Shown: positions 61,296-64,000 of the stretch, in pieces
How positions within the stretch are numbered: position 1 is the stretch's first letter
Layout of the letters: each line of letters starts with the position of its first letter
Source: Capillimicrobium parvum
Lineage (GTDB): Bacteria > Actinomycetota > Thermoleophilia > Solirubrobacterales > Solirubrobacteraceae
Reading direction: 5' to 3'
DNA length: 64,000 bases
Assembly (NCBI RefSeq): GCF_021172045.1
Contig: NZ_CP087164.1
Span: forward strand, 5,146,001 to 5,210,000
The notes under the pieces: generated by a model
What the model was told of the DNA's origin: nothing
Database searches by the model: none
The model's input: the letters and a program-made list of their open reading frames with translations, nothing else
Position numbers and translations under genes: made by a program

Positions 61296-63436
61296 CCGGC
61301 ACTCGGCAGATCCTGCGTCGCCGCGCTCCGCGAAGGCTGATCGCCGTGGCGCTGGTCGGAGCGGGCGCGGCCCTTGCCGCTCCGCCGTCGGCCCGGGCGG
61401 CCGGCGACCAGTACCTGGTTCAGATCGGGCGCTTCTCGGACGGCGCGCCCACCGGGGTGAATCCGGCGAGCGTGCTGTCGGGCCTGACGGTCAACGCTGC
61501 CCCCGGCGGGTCGTTCGGCGTCAATCCGCCGCTCGGCGCCGCCACCACGACGGAGACGTTCGGCTTCACGCCTCCCGCCGGCGTGTCGGTCGACCGCGCC
61601 GACGTGTGGCCCTACATCAAGGTCTTCGGATGGTGGGCCGTGGAGGGGTACGGCGACATCTTGTCGCCGTGGGGCGCCTTCGGCGCGGCGGTGGGCCAGG
61701 ACAACATGACGGTGGATCGCCGTCATGCGGTGGGTGGACCACCCATGAACGCGGCGCGCCCGCCTGCGGTGACCGTGTCGGCGACGACCACGAACCTCGG
61801 CTCGGGCTGGTCGTCGGGCGCCCGCGCGACGTTCCTGGCCGACAAGCTCGACCTCTACCTGTCCGACACGAGCGATCCCGCCCTCGACGCGACACCGGCC
61901 GCGAGCGCGGTCTTCGGGCCGGCGAACCCGTCGGGCTGGTACACGACGGGCGGCGCGACCCTCAGCGCGACGGCGCGCGATCTCGGCGCGGGTGTGCGGT
62001 ACCTGCTCGTGCGCGAGGGCGCCACCGTGCGGCGGTACCCGGTGGCCCCGGCGAGCCCCACCTGCCGCACGTTCGACGCGGGTCAGTTCGGGGGCAACAG
62101 CTACACGGTCGCGCAGCCGTGCCCGGCGGCGGGGGCGCCCTACACGCTGCCCGTCGATCTCGCCGCTCTGGGCGACGGCAGCCACACCTTGCAGTTGGGC
62201 GTCCAGGACGCCGCCGGCAACCAGGTGTTCTCGCCCGCCGAGTACTTGGCGCGGATCAACGCTCCCGGCGGCACGCTCGCCGATCCCGGCACGCCGTGCC
62301 TGAACGGCACGGTCGCCGACTCGGGCGCCTGCGTGCCCCGGCCGCCGGTCACCACGAGCCTGCCCGCGCTGTCGGGAGCCCCCGCCGTCGGCTACTCGCT
62401 GGCGACGGACCCCGGCGCGTGGACCGACATCTCCGGGGTCGCGTGGTCGTACGCGTGGGAGCGCTGCGCCCCCGATGGCACCGGATGCGTCGGGCTGAGC
62501 GGCGCGAGCACGGCGACGCTCCCGCTGACCTCCGGTCTCGTCGGCTCCCGCGTCCGTTCGGTCGTCGGTGCGACCACGAACTGGGGGACGGTGCAGGCGC
62601 GTTCGGCTCTGTCTCCCGTCGTCGAGGCGACGGCCGGCAGCGGTGGCGGAGCCGCCGGGAGCATCACCGAGGTGGATCCGAGGCGCGGGGCGGCCGGCGG
62701 CGGTGGCGGCACGAGCCGCCCGCGGCCTGAGGAGCCAGACCTCCCGATCCCGCCGCCCCCGGCTCGGCCCGAAGCCGACGGCATCCTCAACGGACAGGGC
62801 GCGGACAACACCGCGCCGCGGCTGACCGTCGCGTTCACCGGCGCCCGTCGCACCGTCATCACCCGGCGCTGGGGCACGACCGTCGAGGTCGCGGGTCGTC
62901 TCTCCACCGGCGCGGGAACGCCGATCCGGCGCGCGCAGGTCGACGTGCTCGGCCAGGTGATGGTGACGGGCGCACGAGGTCGTGTGCTCGGCGCCGTTCA
63001 CACCGATGACCAGGGCGCATTCCGCTACACGGTGCCGGCCGGCGTGTCCGAGATCGTCACGTTCGGCTACCGGCGGACGCTCGCCGACCGCAGCTACGCG
63101 ACGACGGCGTCGGTCCAGGCGCGGACGCGCGCGGCCGTCGTCCTGCATAGTGCAGCCGCCCGGCTGCGCAACGGCGGGGGCCTGCTGCTCCGCGGCCGGG
63201 TCTCCGGTGCGCCACCTACGTCGCGGCGACTCGTGTCGCTCCAAGCCTGGACGGGAGGCCACTGGACGACCTTCGCCACGACCCGGCTGCACAGCGGCCG
63301 CTTCACGTACCGCTACCGGTTCACGCGCACCCGAACCACGACGCGGTACCAGCTCCGCGCCCTCGTGGCACGCGGGCCGGGCTGGCCGCTGGAGACGGGC
63401 GCGTCCAGGCCGATCACCGTGACGGTGATCGCATGA
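61292..63436 (+). CDS. Large secreted protein with Ig-like C-terminal module (paralogue 2)
   Basis: A 714-residue exported protein, homologous over its length to the preceding gene product: N-terminal domain GDQYLVQIGRFSDGAPTGVN, central domain LGAGVRYLLVREGATVRRYP to ARINAPGG with matched Cys (TCRTFD, QPCPAAG), an additional Ig-like insert (PALSGAPAVGYSLATDPGAW, an Ig_3/Big-type A-domain), a Gly/Pro linker and a C-terminal module with HWTTFATTRLHSGRFTYRYR. Signal peptide to about residue 36. It is coupled to the subtilase gene downstream (ATGA), suggesting that the proteases and the surface proteins work together. Confidence 0.75.
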   Translation: MTGTRQILRRRAPRRLIAVALVGAGAALAAPPSARAAGDQYLVQIGRFSDGAPTGVNPASVLSGLTVNAAPGGSFGVNPPLGAATTTETFGFTPPAGVSVDRADVWPYIKVFGWWAVEGYGDILSPWGAFGAAVGQDNMTVDRRHAVGGPPMNAARPPAVTVSATTTNLGSGWSSGARATFLADKLDLYLSDTSDPALDATPAASAVFGPANPSGWYTTGGATLSATARDLGAGVRYLLVREGATVRRYPVAPASPTCRTFDAGQFGGNSYTVAQPCPAAGAPYTLPVDLAALGDGSHTLQLGVQDAAGNQVFSPAEYLARINAPGGTLADPGTPCLNGTVADSGACVPRPPVTTSLPALSGAPAVGYSLATDPGAWTDISGVAWSYAWERCAPDGTGCVGLSGASTATLPLTSGLVGSRVRSVVGATTNWGTVQARSALSPVVEATAGSGGGAAGSITEVDPRRGAAGGGGGTSRPRPEEPDLPIPPPPARPEADGILNGQGADNTAPRLTVAFTGARRTVITRRWGTTVEVAGRLSTGAGTPIRRAQVDVLGQVMVTGARGRVLGAVHTDDQGAFRYTVPAGVSEIVTFGYRRTLADRSYATTASVQARTRAAVVLHSAAARLRNGGGLLLRGRVSGAPPTSRRLVSLQAWTGGHWTTFATTRLHSGRFTYRYRFTRTRTTTRYQLRALVARGPGWPLETGASRPITVTVIA

Positions 63437-64000
63437 GAGGCGTTGCGAGGTGGATATCCGCGGCTGCGGTCCTCACGACAGTGGGCGTGGCCGGAGCGCC
63501 GGGCGCATGGGCGAACGCCGAAGGACCCGGCACCCCGCAAGCGACCGCCGCCAACGCGACGTTCCTGTCGAACGCCCCCGCCCCGCCCGGCGGAGCCGCC
63601 GGCGTGTGCGTGATCGACTCGGGCGCGGATACGGACACGGACCTCGGACCCGCGCTCGCGGGCCGGACGGCGTTGCTCGGCGGAGTTCCCGGCGATCCTT
63701 CAGACCAGGGCGCAACGCTCGACACAGGCGTCGCACTGTCGAAACACGGGACGTACGTTGCGGGCGTCATCGCCAGCCAGGTCGACGGTGTTGGAACGAG
63801 TGGCATCTGGCCGGCGGCGAGGGTCTTCTCGACTCGCGTCTTCACAGGCGGTGCAACGGCGGCAGCGGCCGACTACATCCGTGCGATGAACTGGTGTTCC
63901 AGCCAGCCGGGCGTGACCGTCATCAATCTCTCGTTGTCTGGCTTGGGAACCGCAACTCTGGTCGAGCGTCAGCAGCTCGACAACAAGATCGCTGAAGTCC
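63433..64000 (+). CDS. Secreted S8 (subtilisin-like) serine protease, N-terminal part (runs off right edge)
   Basis: The first 189 residues are visible from ATG 63433, which overlaps the previous stop (ATGA). Signal peptide to about residue 28 (VLTTVGVAGAPGAWA). The catalytic Asp is in GVCVIDSGADTDTD (D62), the His in SKHGTYVAGVIASQ (H105), and the strand before the oxyanion region is VTVINLSLSG. The catalytic Ser lies beyond the window. There is no long prodomain before the Asp motif, which is unusual for subtilases. Codon bias weakens slightly from about 63650 on. Confidence 0.88.
   Translation, partial: MRGVARWISAAAVLTTVGVAGAPGAWANAEGPGTPQATAANATFLSNAPAPPGGAAGVCVIDSGADTDTDLGPALAGRTALLGGVPGDPSDQGATLDTGVALSKHGTYVAGVIASQVDGVGTSGIWPAARVFSTRVFTGGATAAAADYIRAMNWCSSQPGVTVINLSLSGLGTATLVERQQLDNKIAEV

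Noticed and set aside
63450-63995. 181-residue frame inside the subtilase region
   Set aside because: Another frame (from 63433) contains the subtilase Asp and His motifs and a signal peptide and overlaps the previous gene by ATGA.

Overview
The window is about 73% GC, with strong G/C bias at third codon positions, many GTG starts and ATGA or GTGA stop-start overlaps. It carries actinobacterial families (MmyB-like XRE regulators, 2TM histidine kinases, DUF3817, HTH_42/AlkZ-like proteins) and an actinobacterial-type c-di-AMP riboswitch in front of a wall hydrolase. Many secreted proteins have C-terminal Ig-like modules or YGTN-type Cys repeats, which I associate with the class Thermoleophilia (Solirubrobacterales; Conexibacter/Solirubrobacter relatives). 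That placement is an inference. It looks like an ordinary chromosomal stretch: no rRNA, tRNA, CRISPR array, insertion sequence or prophage was seen.

Layout. 1-9.6 kb: an alkyl-DHAP-synthase-like flavoenzyme with an IclR regulator and a divergent PlsC acyltransferase; a stress protein pair; a YGTNANK-repeat secreted protein; a sigma factor fused to an anti-sigma zinc finger, a membrane anchor and a (KPVK)n tail; a methyltransferase; a deletion-broken MFS transporter; and an XRE regulator with repeated operator half-sites next to a SnoaL-like gene. 9.6-23.4 kb: MMPL exporter with TetR regulator, Ohr, two-component system 1, lipoprotein, HemW, FUSC exporter, a 33-residue zinc-ribbon microprotein, SDR, AlkZ-like protein, peptidase T and aldo/keto reductase. 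23.4-27.1 kb: two-component system 2 flanked by three secreted-protein genes (cupin, Cys protein, His/Asp repeat protein), all of which carry the same upstream box. 27.1-42.5 kb: cell-wall and extracellular functions (TIM-barrel/PG-binding protein, metalloprotease, PilZ protein, c-di-AMP riboswitch with NlpC/P60 hydrolase, two glycosidase-like secreted proteins), an intact DHA2 exporter, Lon protease, and a GAF/PAS/SpoIIE phosphatase.

42.6-59.3 kb: after heme A synthase comes a surface-glycan locus. It holds RfbC, a methyltransferase, the Wzm/Wzt ABC exporter with a glycan-binding tail, two copies of a divergent CgeB-like/GT4 glycosyltransferase module, a WsaF-like transferase, a nucleotidyltransferase, a TIM-barrel epimerase-like protein, an acyl-ACP thioesterase and a GT2-NodB deacetylase fusion. 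59.4-64.0 kb: three overlapping genes encode two related large secreted proteins and a subtilase that runs off the right edge.

The least explained signals are: a 24-bp box shared by three secreted-protein genes around two-component system 2; a perfect 14-bp SOS (LexA) box over the start codon of a small unknown gene at 57.36 kb; a 57-bp codon-atypical, partly palindromic in-frame insertion in lon before Walker A; and five short tandem duplications (25-77 bp) that each contain a gene 3' end.
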